A stretch of DNA of 64,000 nucleotides from Beaufortia kweichowensis. Lineage: Eukaryota; Chordata; Actinopteri; Cypriniformes; Gastromyzontidae. Below, one piece after another: positions 22,872-34,393 of this stretch. Made by a program: the position numbers and the translations under genes. Where the stretch lies: NCBI GenBank assembly GCA_019155185.1, contig CM032815.1, positions 12,691,383 to 12,755,382 of the forward strand. Direction: 5' to 3'. The notes beneath the pieces were generated by a model. The model was given only the letters and a program-made list of their open reading frames with translations. It was not told the DNA's origin and did not search any database. Position 1 is the first letter of the stretch, and the number at the start of each line of letters is the position of its first letter.

Positions 22872-25800
22872 CAAATTTACATTTACATTACATTTAGGCA
22901 TTTAGCTGACGCTTTTATCCAAAGCGACTTACAAATATTAGGAGACAATGAAGCGATACATCAAAAGCGGCAGCAATAGTACAAAGAAGTGCTTTCCTAA
23001 GTTTACAATGTTATGCAGTGCTAGATAAATACCTGTAGGGAAAGGAAAATAAAAATTTTTTTTTAATGCTGTCAGGTGTTCGTGGAAAAGGTGTGTTTTT
23101 AGTAGTTTTTTAAAGGAGGTGAGGGATGTGGCAGACCGGATTGCGTTAGGGAGATTATTCCATAAGCCGGGAACAGAGAAGGAGAAAGAGTGAGAGAGAG
23201 ATTTAGTGCCCTTCTGTGATGGTACCACCAGTCGACGTTCATTCGTTGAGCGTAGGGTTCTGGATGGGTTGTAGGTATGTAGAAGAGAGTTAAAATATGA
23301 AGGTGCAGAGTTTGTGATGGTTTTAAATGTCAGCATTAATGATTTAAATTTAATGCGGGCCACCACCGGTAGCCAATGGAGAGAGATGAAGAGTGGAAGA
23401 CAATGAAGCCGCCTTTTGGGTTCCTGAAGACAATTCTGCTGCAGCCGTTCTGTATCATCTGCAGTGGTTTGATTGTTCATGCAGGAAGACCAGCCAGAAG
23501 AGCATTGCAATAGTCCAGTCTGGAGATTACCATGGCTTGGACAAGCAGTTGGGTAGCGTGCTCTGTGAGGTATGGCCTGATCTTCCTGAAGTTGTAAAGT
23601 GCGTATCTACAAGACCGTGCTATCCTTGAGATGTGTTCGGTAAAGGACAGCTGGTCATTGAAGATTACACCATGGTTTCTAACTGATTTAGATGGTGTAA
23701 TGGTTGTGTTGCCAATTTGAATTGTGAGGTTGTGTTAATGTGAGCGTTGCCGGTGAGGCCGGAAGTACCAGGAGCTCAGTTTTGGCAAGGTTTAGCTGAA
23801 GGTGGTGTTTAGTCATCCAAGATGAGATGTCATTCAGGCAGGCTGCAAATGCGACATGATGCTATTGTGGGGTCATCTGGCTGGAAGGAGAAGAAAATCT
23901 GGGTGTCATCAGCATAGCAGTGGTAATCAAAGCCATGTGATTGAAATGATGGGACCCAGGGATGTTGTGTAGATGGAGAAGAGGAGTGGTGCAAGAACAG
24001 ATCCCTGAGGAACGCCAGTGGCCATGGGATGGGCTTTAGACAGCTCCCCATTCCATGACACCCTGAAGGACCTGTCTGAGAGGTAGGATTTAAACCATCG
24101 GAGTGGGGTACCTGTGATCCCTAGCATAAATGATGAGAGAGGGATGTCAGTAGGATCTGGTGGTTGACCGTGTCAAAGCGTGAGCGGAAAGATCCAGCAG
24201 AATGAGAACAGATGATTTAGACTTCGGCTTTGCCAGTAGAGCAGTGTCTCAGTGACTGACAGAAGTGCAGTCTCTGTGGAGTGGTTGCTCTTGAAACCGG
24301 ACTGTCGTTTGTCCAGTAGTTCGTTCTGGGAGAGATAGGATCAAAATCTGATTAAAAACAGCTCGCTCCAGTGTCTTAGAGATGAATGGGAGGAGAGAGA
24401 CAGGTCTGTAGCTATCGGTGAGGGAAGGGTTGAGAGTGGGTTTTTAAGCTTGATGCCAGTAGTGATCTGGGGTGACCCGGGCCTGCTGAGAAAAGGTGGT
24501 GGGAAGGTGCCAGAGAGGAGTGAGGAGTTAATAATGTGTGTGAGTGATGGAGTGACTGCGCTGGAGATGAATTGGAGCAGATGGGAGGGGATTGGGTCGA
24601 GTGGGCAGGTGGTGGGGTTGCAGGAGAGAAGTTTGGTAACTTCAGCATAGTTTAAAGTGGAAAAAGAGCTGGGTGAAGCCTGTGTGTGTGCTGGGGTTTC
24701 AGGAGTTGAGAACTGGCTACTGATCAGGGATCTTTTGTCTATGAAAAAGTTCATCAAAATCATCAGCCGATACTGACGAGGCAGGTGGAGAGAGGAGGGC
24801 GCTAAAGGTTTTGAAAAGTTTTTTAGAATCTGATGTGTGACTGATCTTTGTGATGTAATAAGATGTCTTTGCTGTGTGGACAGCAGCGGAGAAGGATGAA
24901 AGTAGTGACTGGTACTCACAGAGGTCGGGTGGGTGTTTCGTCTTACGCCATTTCCTTTCAGCAGCCCTGAGTTTGGTCCGATGATCCCTAAGGACGTCCG
25001 AAAGCCAAGGGCAGGGAGGGGAGGCACGAGCTGGTCTGGAGGATAGAGGGCAGAGGTTATCTAGACAGGATGTTAGTGTTGAACATAGGGTGTCCGTGGC
25101 TGTATTGGTATCCAGGGATGAGAAGTTGGAAGGGAGAGAGGATGATACCTCAGCAGAAAGTGTGCTGGGGGAGAGCGGAGGTTGCGCCTGAATGAAACAG
25201 ATGTGGGTGTGGCTGTATTGTTAGAGCCGAGATGTATGTTGCAAGTTATTAAGAAGTGATCGGAGATATGTAGGGGTAGGACAGTAGGATTTGAGGTGAC
25301 GCAGTTGCGTGTGAAGATGAGGTCCAGTTGGTTTCCTGATTTATGAGTAGCGGTGGTGGTAAGGAGGGAGAGGTCAAATGAGGAGAGGAGGTTTAAAAAG
25401 TCAGAGGCAGAGGATTTCTCCAGGTGAATATTAAAGTCACCAAAGACCATGAGTGGGCTGCCGTCGTCAGGAAATGAGGAGAGAAGCACATCAAGTTCAT
25501 CAGTGAAGTTGTGAAGTGGCCCTGGTGGGCGGTAAACTACAATGATGTGAATCAGAGAAGGAAATGAAACGGTAACCGCATGGTATTCAAAGGAAGTGTT
25601 TGTGCATAATCCTGGAAGGCATGTATATTTCCATGTGATGGGAAAGAGTAAACCTGTGCCACCACCCCTGCCGGATTGACGAGGGGAGTCCTCTGGACGG
25701 ATCCATGTCTCAGTGAGACCGAGGATGTGAATGTCTGACTGTGTAGCAAAGGCAGTTCCAGAGGCCCACAGAGAGAGACAGAGGAGGGGTGGGGGTGGTG

Positions 25801-26100
25801 TGAATGGGGTGTAGGTCAGAGTGTGTGCGGTATGACGAGTATCTGTAGGCGTGTCTATGGTGGATTACAGGGATAGGCTGAGAGTGCATAGAGGTTACGA
25901 AGAGGGATGCATCAAATAGAAAGTCATGTTTAAAATTATTACTTAAATTAAAATGTGATACTTAAGTGCCTTGCCAGTGTCCTTGCTCGGTGGAGTCGCA
26001 CAGGTAGAGTCGATGGTCTTTACACTCAAAGGTCTTCACACGAGGAGGGCTTTACACGATGGCTGATACTACCGCTGACGCTACGGGTGCGCCGTTTAAG
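22872..26100 (-). mobile_element. Near-complete but disrupted L2/CR1-type LINE
   Basis: Read on the - strand the parts are in order. The 5' region lies at about 26.1-25.6 kb. Next is an APE-type endonuclease (25.49-25.07 kb) with VFGDFNIHL, GNQLDLIFT and ISDH. A linker and early reverse transcriptase follow (25.03-24.34 kb, SCNPTTCPLDPIPSHLL). The catalytic block is at 24.13-23.83 kb (GVPQGSVLAPLLFSIY, then ADDTQIFF). The thumb is at 23.5-22.95 kb (LHWLPVVARIKFK, LWNNLPNAIRS). The 3' end (22,940-22,875) is the familiar 'gctgacgcttttatccaaagcgacttaca'. Several frameshifts separate the frames, so it is not functional. Confidence 0.88.
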
Positions 26101-26706
26101 TGCAATGGCTGATTACGACTTGATTGAAAACAGCTAAACACGCCTTTACAATTTCCACAACAAAGGCTTAATTAGGCTAATGTTGCTCGGGTCGAAACTA
26201 CGAGCTAACACCTGGGATAGCTCAGCGTGAATCGAAGTGCTAAATGCAAAGTGATAGCTCTCAGGAAGCAATAATATAGTTTAAAATGCTATAGTTAACG
26301 AATACACACAGGGCAGGATCGAATAAAATAAAGGTACCCTTTTAGAAACACTATAGATAAATAAAAGATAAGATAAAAGATAATTCCTAACCAACAACAG
26401 GCAATATTCAACACAGCGCAATAACAAAGTAAACAAAACTAAGGCGAACTCACGCACAACTGTTGTGTACTGCAGACGAATCGCTTCTCCATTAGTTTAC
26501 ACAATGTTATGCCTAGAGAACTGTTGTTAAAACCAAATATTCTAATAAAGATTACTTTATTACAATTACTCAATTTGCAAATGTATAAGTATTGATGAGT
26601 TACATAAATTACCTCACTTTCAAGCATTTCCCTAGGTCTGATATATTTGATAACCCATGTAAATTCCTTATATGGGCCGGTTTTAGTGCACAGTATGCCG
26701 CAGAAC
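26101..26706. other. Spacer, nothing recognised
   Basis: It may include the last bases of the LINE 5' region. No gene was seen. Confidence 0.4.
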
Positions 26707-26853
26707 AGACGGGAGGCTGGATGGAGGCGGCAGCAGAGACGGCAGGCTGGATGGGGGAGGCTGGATGGGGGAGGCTGGATGGAGGCGGCAGCAGAGACGG
26801 GAGGCTGGATGGAGGCGGCAGCAGAGACGGGAGGCTGGATGGAGGCGGCAGCA
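26707..26853. repeat. Minisatellite, units of about 36 bp
   Basis: Units GGCTGGATGGAGGCGGCAGC followed by AGAGACGGGA repeat three times, with shorter GGCTGGATGGGGGA variants in between. Frames on both strands stay open only because of the repeat. It abuts the 3' end of the integrase remnant. Confidence 0.92.
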
Positions 26854-26867
26854 AAAGGGTTGAAGGG

Positions 26868-28330
26868 TTTCCATAAAGTGAACCAAATGGTCTTTGTTAA
26901 TTTTGGGAAATGAATAGCCCTTTTCATCCTTTAAATCGACAGATTTGCCCCCCACATTCAATACAGTGTATGGCCCAATATAGTCTGGGTCCAGTTTGCC
27001 TCCCTTTCTCTGCCTGCTCCTTATATTCTGCCGCAGTACCCCGTCTCCAACTTGGATGTTAATGAACAATCCTTTTTCAAATTTTCTTTTTTGTTTTATG
27101 TTGAACATGGGTAATATTGTCTTGTACCACCTGGTAAATCCTGTCCTGCCTCTTAATACATTCTGCAATGCACTCCCCTTCTATTACATATTTGATTATC
27201 TCATTGATCTACACAAGAAAATGCATTTTTATTTAGATTACAGAAGAAATGGTAACATTTAAAAGTGATACATACCTCAAATTTCTCAGGTACTTCACAT
27301 GGATACCTTGCTTCACGGCCGAACATAAGAAAATATGGCGAGTACTGGATTGTTTGTTTGTTTTTGTTGTTTTTTGTACGAAGGCCAAACGTTGTGGCCT
27401 CCAAATAATGTGCTCAGTTGTGTGGCTGCTTTCCCACCAGCTTGCTTAATGATCTGCGAATAAGAGATGAATAAGAGTTATTAATCGTAAAACATTTAAT
27501 ATTGTGTGGCATTTTTGACAAACCATTGTGGAAATTTTTTATCCACAATCTGTTCAATAGGCAATACATTTTATGTACTTTAATTTGAAATTGTTAGTTT
27601 CATACCTCTGAATTGTGCCGTTCATTCTTTCAACCAATCCATTGGTCTGCGGATGGTATTGAGCACATAAATTCCTTTCGACTCCCAGCAATTCACAGAC
27701 ACCCATATTGATCTATTTACACAGGTATATAGACAATGGGAATTATTGTATTTTTTTCATTCTTAAAACTAATTAAAAACAAGCAAATTAGGTTTAACCC
27801 CTACCTTGTTCACAAATTCTGTGCCTTGGTGCAGCTTGTGACCTCTACACTTTACACTTTTTAGTGGGAAAGCCTCAAACCACTTTGTAGAATAGTCTAC
27901 CGTTACACAGATGTATTTCCCACTAAATAGCTTTTAGCTTTGATAGCTTTCCCACTAAATCCATGCCTACAATGTTCCATGGCTCAACCACCTGAGAACA
28001 ATGTTACATGTTCAATGTGGTTGCTATCATCAGTAGAAAATAATAAAACAATTTCATTTACAGAAACTTACTTCAATAGGTGAATAATCAGCTTGGTTCT
28101 TAATTTCTGCCTGCTTTGACTGGCAGGCAGCACAGTGCATGACCTAAACAGCGAGTCATTTAGTAGTAGTAGTAGTAGAATGTATGTCAAGATAAAGTAC
28201 TCGATAATTTCTACTTACACGATTTCTAATATCTTCTAATATAATCAATGGCTGATGGCGTCAGTGGTTTTAACCATTCCACAGTGGGCTCTAGTTGGAC
28301 TGGTGTGGAACTTTAAAAATCAGTTTGGCC
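26868..28330 (-). pseudogene. Ginger-type (Gypsy-integrase-like) transposase, multi-exon, disrupted
   Basis: Exon-like blocks on the - strand are separated by short introns. At 28,072-28,143 is MHCAACQSKQAEIKNQ, the second half of an HHCC zinc finger, bounded by ..TTTAG and GTAAGT. At 27,805-27,991 is PWNIVGMDLVG, then YICVTVDYSTKWFEAFPLK, the first catalytic Asp region. At about 27,606-27,714 is AQYHPQTNGLVERMNGT, carrying the catalytic Glu. At 27.4-27.28 kb is YSPYFLMFGREARYP. At 27.1-26.88 kb is the C-terminal domain, GPYTVLNVGGKSVDLKD. Frameshifts near 27,935 and 28,235 break it. It could be a dead transposon or a decayed gene derived from one; the intron pattern fits Ginger elements and their relatives. 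Confidence 0.78.
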
Positions 28331-30752
28331 TCCTCTCCGCAGCATACTACCTTTGCTAAACCTCCCTCTCCAGTCTTCCCTTTTTAATGTAAAAAGCCCA
28401 TGCATTGAGGCTGAATTGAAATGAAATCACTTATAGCACTGTGGTTTTGAGTCAGGGTGTTCCCTGACTTGGATGTACCAAGGGATGGAGGCGAAAATAA
28501 ACTGGGTGACGGAAAGGTGTTTATTTACCAGATTGCCAGTACATCTGGATCCCAATGAGGTGCAGGTGGTATTTACAAGTCGTTGTCACCAAAACAAAAC
28601 AAAAAAAAATTCCAAAAATCCAAAACAAACAAACAAACAAACAAACAAGTGTTCCAAAACGATAACTCCATTAAATGGTGAAGAAAGAAAGACAAATGTA
28701 TATAATACAAGTGTTTGGCTAAACCAGTCAAATGGTCCAATCACTTCAATATTTTCCTCAAGTCTGTTACAAAGACTCACTCAACAAGCCCTCAGCAAAC
28801 CTACAGCAGCCATTAAATATGTTAAGCCCCTCCTACAGGGAGTAAACCAAAGAAAAAGAAAAAGGGGTAAAATAGAACTTAACAGTAAAATAATTGAGCT
28901 GTGTTTAAACAACAGAAAAGGTAAACTACTATTATTTTACAAATTATATAAAAGTTCAAAGCAAGATTTATAAATAACCCCAAAATAACATTCTTTGAAT
29001 TAATTCATTAAATTTGAGTTCTTAGAACTCCCCTACTCAACTAAACAGTTGGACTGCGCCTTCCAGTGGCGGGAACAGAATGCACAAAAAGAACATTGTA
29101 TTCTAAGTGGTTCTGCTTTGACTATTTTTGACTGCTTTGACAGAGATGGTGAACCAGTACGTAAGTAAAACTGTGTGTATGTAAATTGATATGTTTAAGC
29201 CAAGAAATAAACATTCAACATGAAAACTTGTTCTGTTCATTTCTCACATGCAAACACAACAACCTTAACATAAAACATATTCCACCAAAAAAACAATGAC
29301 AATGACATTGTCAAATTTGAATGTTCAAATCTCAAACAACACACACCGATGGAACTACCAACATTTCTGCATTAAGATGTAAATTTGCGCAAGCAGAGAT
29401 GTTAAGTAAATAAAATGTATGTGTGCTTGAGTGTGAATGTCTGGGTTTTTGAGGGCTCTTTCAAAATAAAAGTCTCTCGTCACAGAATCTCTGTGACAAG
29501 CACATTCCAGACACCAGTAGGAAATCAATGTCCTTGGATCTTTACAGAAAGCTTTACAGATACAAAATATTTTAGTTGATATCTAACCTGATATCTGAAC
29601 TGATATCTAACGATTTAGATTTTAGGCATGGTCATGGAACAAAATCTCATGAAAGTGTAATAGGAAAATATAGCAGCTGTTTGTTAATGCAAACACACCA
29701 GAATTGCTTCCTTTATTTACACTAGTTCAGGTTTCATTCTGGAGGGGATTGTAAAAGGTGTACAGCCCTTGTTTGCATACCCAAAGAGGACATTTTGTGT
29801 ACAGCAGCAGACTTGTATCATTCCATCTAGAAGAGGAAAACTCAAAACAATAACTACTTCAGAGCTTTGAGCTACAGAGCTGCAAAACACACAGGCACAA
29901 AAAAATGACACTTAGAAATGCGAGACATTCTCTTTCAGCTAGAATTTAAAGCACAGGATTTGAGTGCAACTAGTTGCTATATGCAAAATATCAAACATGA
30001 TTTAAAAAGTTAAATAGCCAAATCACTGTATTGTCTTTTTAATAACATATCTTGGTGTCCTTGCATAATTATGTATGAATTCCAAGCAAACCTGTTCACT
30101 ATTAACAATTAATAACTATTAATTAACTAAAGTGATAGTAATAAACTTGTCATTGTTGTCATATTTATATTTTGTAAGTTTGTATCAATTCAGACATTGA
30201 ATTGTTTACACTGCAGCACACATTTAAACCTAAAATCTGTTTTTTGAAACAAATAATTCAACAACACATTTGTTTGAATGCCTGTCCCTTTATTAGGAAA
30301 AAAGGTGAGCTAACAATGTGTGGTGGGAGCTGGGCTCATCGGACTTCCTATGGAAAAAATGGATACAATTAATTTTGGAATAAACATTCAGGACAAATTT
30401 GAATGATTCTTCATAATATGGCAAAAAGTAAATCAATAAATTTAATGTGGATGTAAAGGATGCAGTTACTAGCCTACTACTGCTCAAAAACAGACAAAAA
30501 GCAAAATGTGATTGACAAGCGATATTAGTGACCATTTTATGACCATTAAACTTGGCATAATGCTCAATCGCATTTCTATAGTATAGCGCTTTACCCAGTT
30601 GTGCAGTTTTACTGACATACCAACGTATACCACATGATGCAGAAAGTCTACAATGATTACATATTTATTTAAAATACATACACAAATTAATATGGGTAAA
30701 AATAATCTTACTAATGACAGATATACTTAAATAATAATTTAATAGCGTTATG
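28331..30752. other. AT-rich intergenic region
   Basis: No host gene was recognised. Around 28.33-29.1 kb may be the 5' part of the Ginger-type element. A (CAAA)n run lies at 28,622-28,647. The 166-residue frame at 28,473-28,973 crosses that run and shows no domain. Confidence 0.45.
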
Positions 30753-31163
30753 TAGCACTGCTGTCAAAAGTATTCACATTCATTACTCAGGTAGAAGTAT
30801 AGATACTAGGGTTTAAAAAGACTTCTGTAGAAGTTGAAGTATCAATTCAAGCTTTTTACTCAAGTAAAAGTGTAAAAGTACTGGGTTCAAAACTACTTAA
30901 AAGTATAAAAGTAAAAGTAATGTAAGGAAAAAATGCCATTAAGGACAAAAGCTTGGGCTCCGCCACAGGGTCCTATTGTGCACTATATTGAGGCTATTTT
31001 TAAAATGTAAGGAGTAGAAAGTACAGATAATTGTGTGAAAATGTAAGGAGTAAAAGTAAAAAGTCGGCTGAAAAATAATGACTCCAGTAAAGTATAGATA
31101 ACCAAAATTTCTACTTAAGTATGGTAACGAAGTATTTGTACTTCGTTACTTGACTCCTCTGTT
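30753..31163. mobile_element. Non-autonomous hAT-like repeat ('AAGTAACGAAGTA' type)
   Basis: The interior is a run of AGTA/AAAGTA variants typical of a widespread fish repeat (TACTCAAGTAAAAGTGTAAAAGTA). The right end is CGAAGTATTTGTACTTCGTTACTTGACTCCTCTG. The left end (CTGCTGTCAAAAGTATTCAC) is a poor inverted match, so it is old. Confidence 0.6.
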
Positions 31164-31843
31164 ATGTAGTAAAGAATATTAAAATAATTTACTTTTAAAA
31201 CCATTTAATTTTGAAACCATATGCAAGCATACATTTCTTTAAGAGTTTCCTGCATGAAGTTGCGTTTAGTATGTGTCATGCTGTAGCCACTTTATAGACA
31301 TACAGTTGTGTACAGTATCTACAGACCTAGATTTTAAAGTGCCAATGTCTAGAGGTTCTGGACACTTCTGATTTAATACATTCCAGAATACTAGGTGTCA
31401 CTTTATAATTATTCATGGTACTTCTCATTTAATAAATTAGATTTTATTTAATAAATAGTATCATTTTAATAAGAACCATTTTAATTTATGGCCACTTGTC
31501 CATCAAGTCATTACAGAATACATGACACATGCTGTCTGAAAAGCATACTCTTTTCAAACACAGGCTTTAAGCTATCTAACTTTAAGGCTGGCCGATGTTG
31601 GACTTTCACTGACACCTATCTGCATGTTCAATTAAAGCTTTCATTTCCAGTTATTTATAAGTAGTGAGTTTCTTATCAGTTTCTTAATAAGCAGTTTTTG
31701 TAATCAACAGCATATAATGACACTGGTTTTACATAAAATTCACATCACTCACAAACTACATTATAAAATGTATTATTTTTTAATTTACCCTTTATAAAAA
31801 TACAACTTAATAAAGAGAAAAACACACTGCCTACATGTCTATG
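31164..31843. other. Spacer, nothing recognised
   Basis: AT-rich and without gene or repeat signature. It ends at the 8-bp target duplication of the large hAT element. Confidence 0.4.
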
Positions 31844-32009
31844 GTTTAGAGCAGGGGTTCTCAACCTTTTGCAAGCTGGGCCCCCCCAAAGCTGGTTCAT
31901 TGCAGTTGGGGCCCCAGTGCCCCCCCACACTAGATAGATAGATAGTAGTAGTACGCCTATCATCATTACTAGGCTATTGCTATATAATTATATAAGGTTA
32001 CATGCTTTA

Positions 32010-32010
<1 letters not shown>

Positions 32011-32043
<33 letters not shown>

Positions 32044-32065
32044 CATCATCATCATCATCATCAGT
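32011..32065. repeat. (TTA)n-(TCA)n microsatellite
   Basis: A run of TTA units passes into TCA units. It is responsible for the poly-Leu/poly-Ser frame that crosses it. Confidence 0.93.
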
Positions 32066-32211
32066 AGGCCTATTATCATTACTAGGCTATTGCTATAATT
32101 GGGAATTGGCACCAGACCAGATATTAATTTATGCTTTATTATTGTTATTATTACTAGGCCTAATAGTAGGCATCATCTGCATTTTTTATAGAAGCTTGCA
32201 GGTAGGTGATG

Positions 32212-32900
32212 TTAATGCGAGACCTGAGCCTGCTTTGCCTTGCAAAAATCCTCAATTCTTGGCTCAATGTTTGATAAACATAGCCTCAAATCATCCTCAA
32301 TTTGTGCACGATTGCGGTATTTCATTTTGAGTGCAGTCATTTTTGAGAATCCTGCCTCACACAAATATGTCGACGAAAGGAAGGAGAATCTTCAAGGCAA
32401 CGTCACAGACTTGAGGGTATTCCTGCATCAATGCTGCCCAGAATGACGAAAGAGGGCAGGAGCTAAAGAGTTCCTTCAGTCTACTGTCACTCTTCAGCTC
32501 AATAAGCTGTTCCTGCATATCAATTGATAGCTCGTTTGCTGTGCACACAAACGGATCTCGAACCCACGCAAGAGAGCGATAATCCTCTTTAAAGTATGTT
32601 GCAAATTGTTTTCTCATTGCTGACAGGTGCTGAGACGCTGATTGAAATAGGGAGGAGAAATCGTGTGACGTGCCTGCATCAGTGATGAAGGCTGGGGAAC
32701 ATGTCGCAGTTCACTCGACTGATGCGGCCATGCCAGAGGTCTAGTTTTTGTGTGATGGCGTGCACTTTCTCTGCAAGGAGCAAAATATGAGTTTTGTGGC
32801 CTTGCAAAGACAGGTTGAGGCCATTCAAGCGGTCAAATATATCGACCAAATAGTACAGAGACGCAAGCCACATGTCATTGTTATTTATTTATTAACAACA
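32212..32900 (-). pseudogene. hAT transposase C-terminal remnant (ZBED5-like)
   Basis: The - strand frame contains LAWVRDPFV, ELIELKSDSRLKELF and ALKILLPF. After a one-base shift near 32,370 it continues with YLCEAGFSKMTALKMKYRNR, ending in TAA at 32,212-32,214. These are the conserved dimerisation-domain motifs of the ZBED5-like hAT group. The N-terminal and DDE parts are missing and the frame is shifted, so it is non-functional. Confidence 0.83.
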
Positions 32901-33000
32901 TAAATGTATTTAAACATGTTTGTGCATGCGTGCATGTGAGCATTTCACAAAAACTAAAGGAAAGCTTTAACTGTAGCCTATATTCTGACTAGTTTATTCG

Positions 33001-33003
<3 letters not shown>

Positions 33004-33033
<30 letters not shown>
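33004..33033. repeat. (TA)n microsatellite
   Basis: About fifteen TA units in the outer hAT element. Confidence 0.95.
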
Positions 33034-33035
<2 letters not shown>

Positions 33036-33241
33036 TCAAGGAGAAATCAAACAAATGAGCGCCATTTTCTAAAGCCTATGAGCGCAGCACACACAAATAA
33101 ACTAAATTGACATTAGTGATGGGTCATTCTTGAACGATTCGTTCATTTTGAACGAATCTTTAATGTGACTCAAGGAGAAAGAACGAGTCGCCATTTTCTC
33201 GAGTGATTCGTTCAGTCAGCGCAAATAAACATCCTATAGAG

Positions 33242-33680
33242 TCTTCGGGTTTGAGTCGTTCGTTCATTTTGACAGCCCCATAAGCTAAACCAATGCAGCC
33301 AGAGCCGGAAGAGAATTGATTAGTTCATCCTATCGAGTCTTCGGGTTTGAGTCGTTCATTCATCATGTGACAGTCCCATAAGCTAAACCAATGCAGTCAG
33401 AGCCGGAAAGAGAATTGATTAGTTCACCTCTCGAGTCTTCGGGTTTGAGTCGTTCATTCATCATGTGACAGTCCCATAAGCTAAACCAATGCAGTCAGAG
33501 CCGGAAAGAGAATTGATTAGTTCACCTCTCGAGTCTTCGGGTTTGAGTCGTTCATTCATCACGTGACAGTCCCATAAGCTAAACCAATGCAGCCAGAGCC
33601 GGAAAGAGAATTGATTAGTTCATCTCTCGAGTCTTCGGGTTTGAGTCGTTCGTTCTTTTGTCACGTGACCACTTGCCGGA
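33242..33680. repeat. Left subterminal array of 98-bp units
   Basis: The landmark TCTTCGGGTTTGAGTCGTT starts at 33,242, 33,338, 33,436, 33,534 and 33,632, giving spacings of 96, 98, 98 and 98. Each unit also holds AAGCTAAACCAATGCAG and GAGAATTGATTAGTTCA. Units differ by a few bases. Confidence 0.95.
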
Positions 33681-34393
33681 TCAGTAAAATACTATAAAAT
33701 AAAACTGTATTTTTTGTATGTTGGATCATATTTAAGAATGATCATAGAATTATCCAAATATGTGTAATAAGCATTTTCCTAGAAATAAAAATGGTCTGTT
33801 CATTTCTGTCACTATGTTTTTGTTACTGTTTCTTGAGGATCTGTGTTATTTCATAAATAAATAAAATCCTGTTATAAATAAAATATTAATTGATTTGTCC
33901 TTTCACTGTCTTTGTCTATCAATAAACATATAATATAACTATATAATAAAAAAATCTAAGCCTAAAATTACAAAGCACTTATATTAGTTCATTTTTGCTC
34001 CAATTTTGACTTTGCTGGTATAATTATGTTTCCTAGGCAGACTTGACATATTGGTCTAATATTTGTATAAGAAAGCCAAAAAGGACACAATGACATAAAG
34101 TGAAAGCAAATAACATTTTGAATATGAATGATTAATGTTAGTTTAAAATATTAAGGTTATGATAACGTCAGCTTCAACAGTTATCAGTAAGCCAAACTGA
34201 CATAAAACTGGAGAGTTAAAGTGATTTACTTAGAAATATAGTGTGCTTGGGTCACACAAAGTTCAGCTGAAGGACAACTGTCACTCAAGACTGTCACCAA
34301 GGGAACGGTGACCAGTCCACACCCATCCCCCTTTGTTTTGCACTAGGTGAGGGGCAGAGAAGAGCCTCAGACAGATTTGAACATCTCAGGAGA

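Noticed and set aside
26439..27168. Frames rich in HPASRL / AASIQPP repeats
   Set aside because: They read through the 36-bp minisatellite. Only the upstream integrase C-terminal part is meaningful.
28473..28973. 166-residue + frame
   Set aside because: It crosses a CAAA run, is rich in Lys/Asn and shows no domain.
31977..32330. 117-residue poly-Leu/poly-Ser + frame resembling a membrane protein
   Set aside because: The hydrophobic run comes from the TTA/TCA microsatellite inside the outer hAT.
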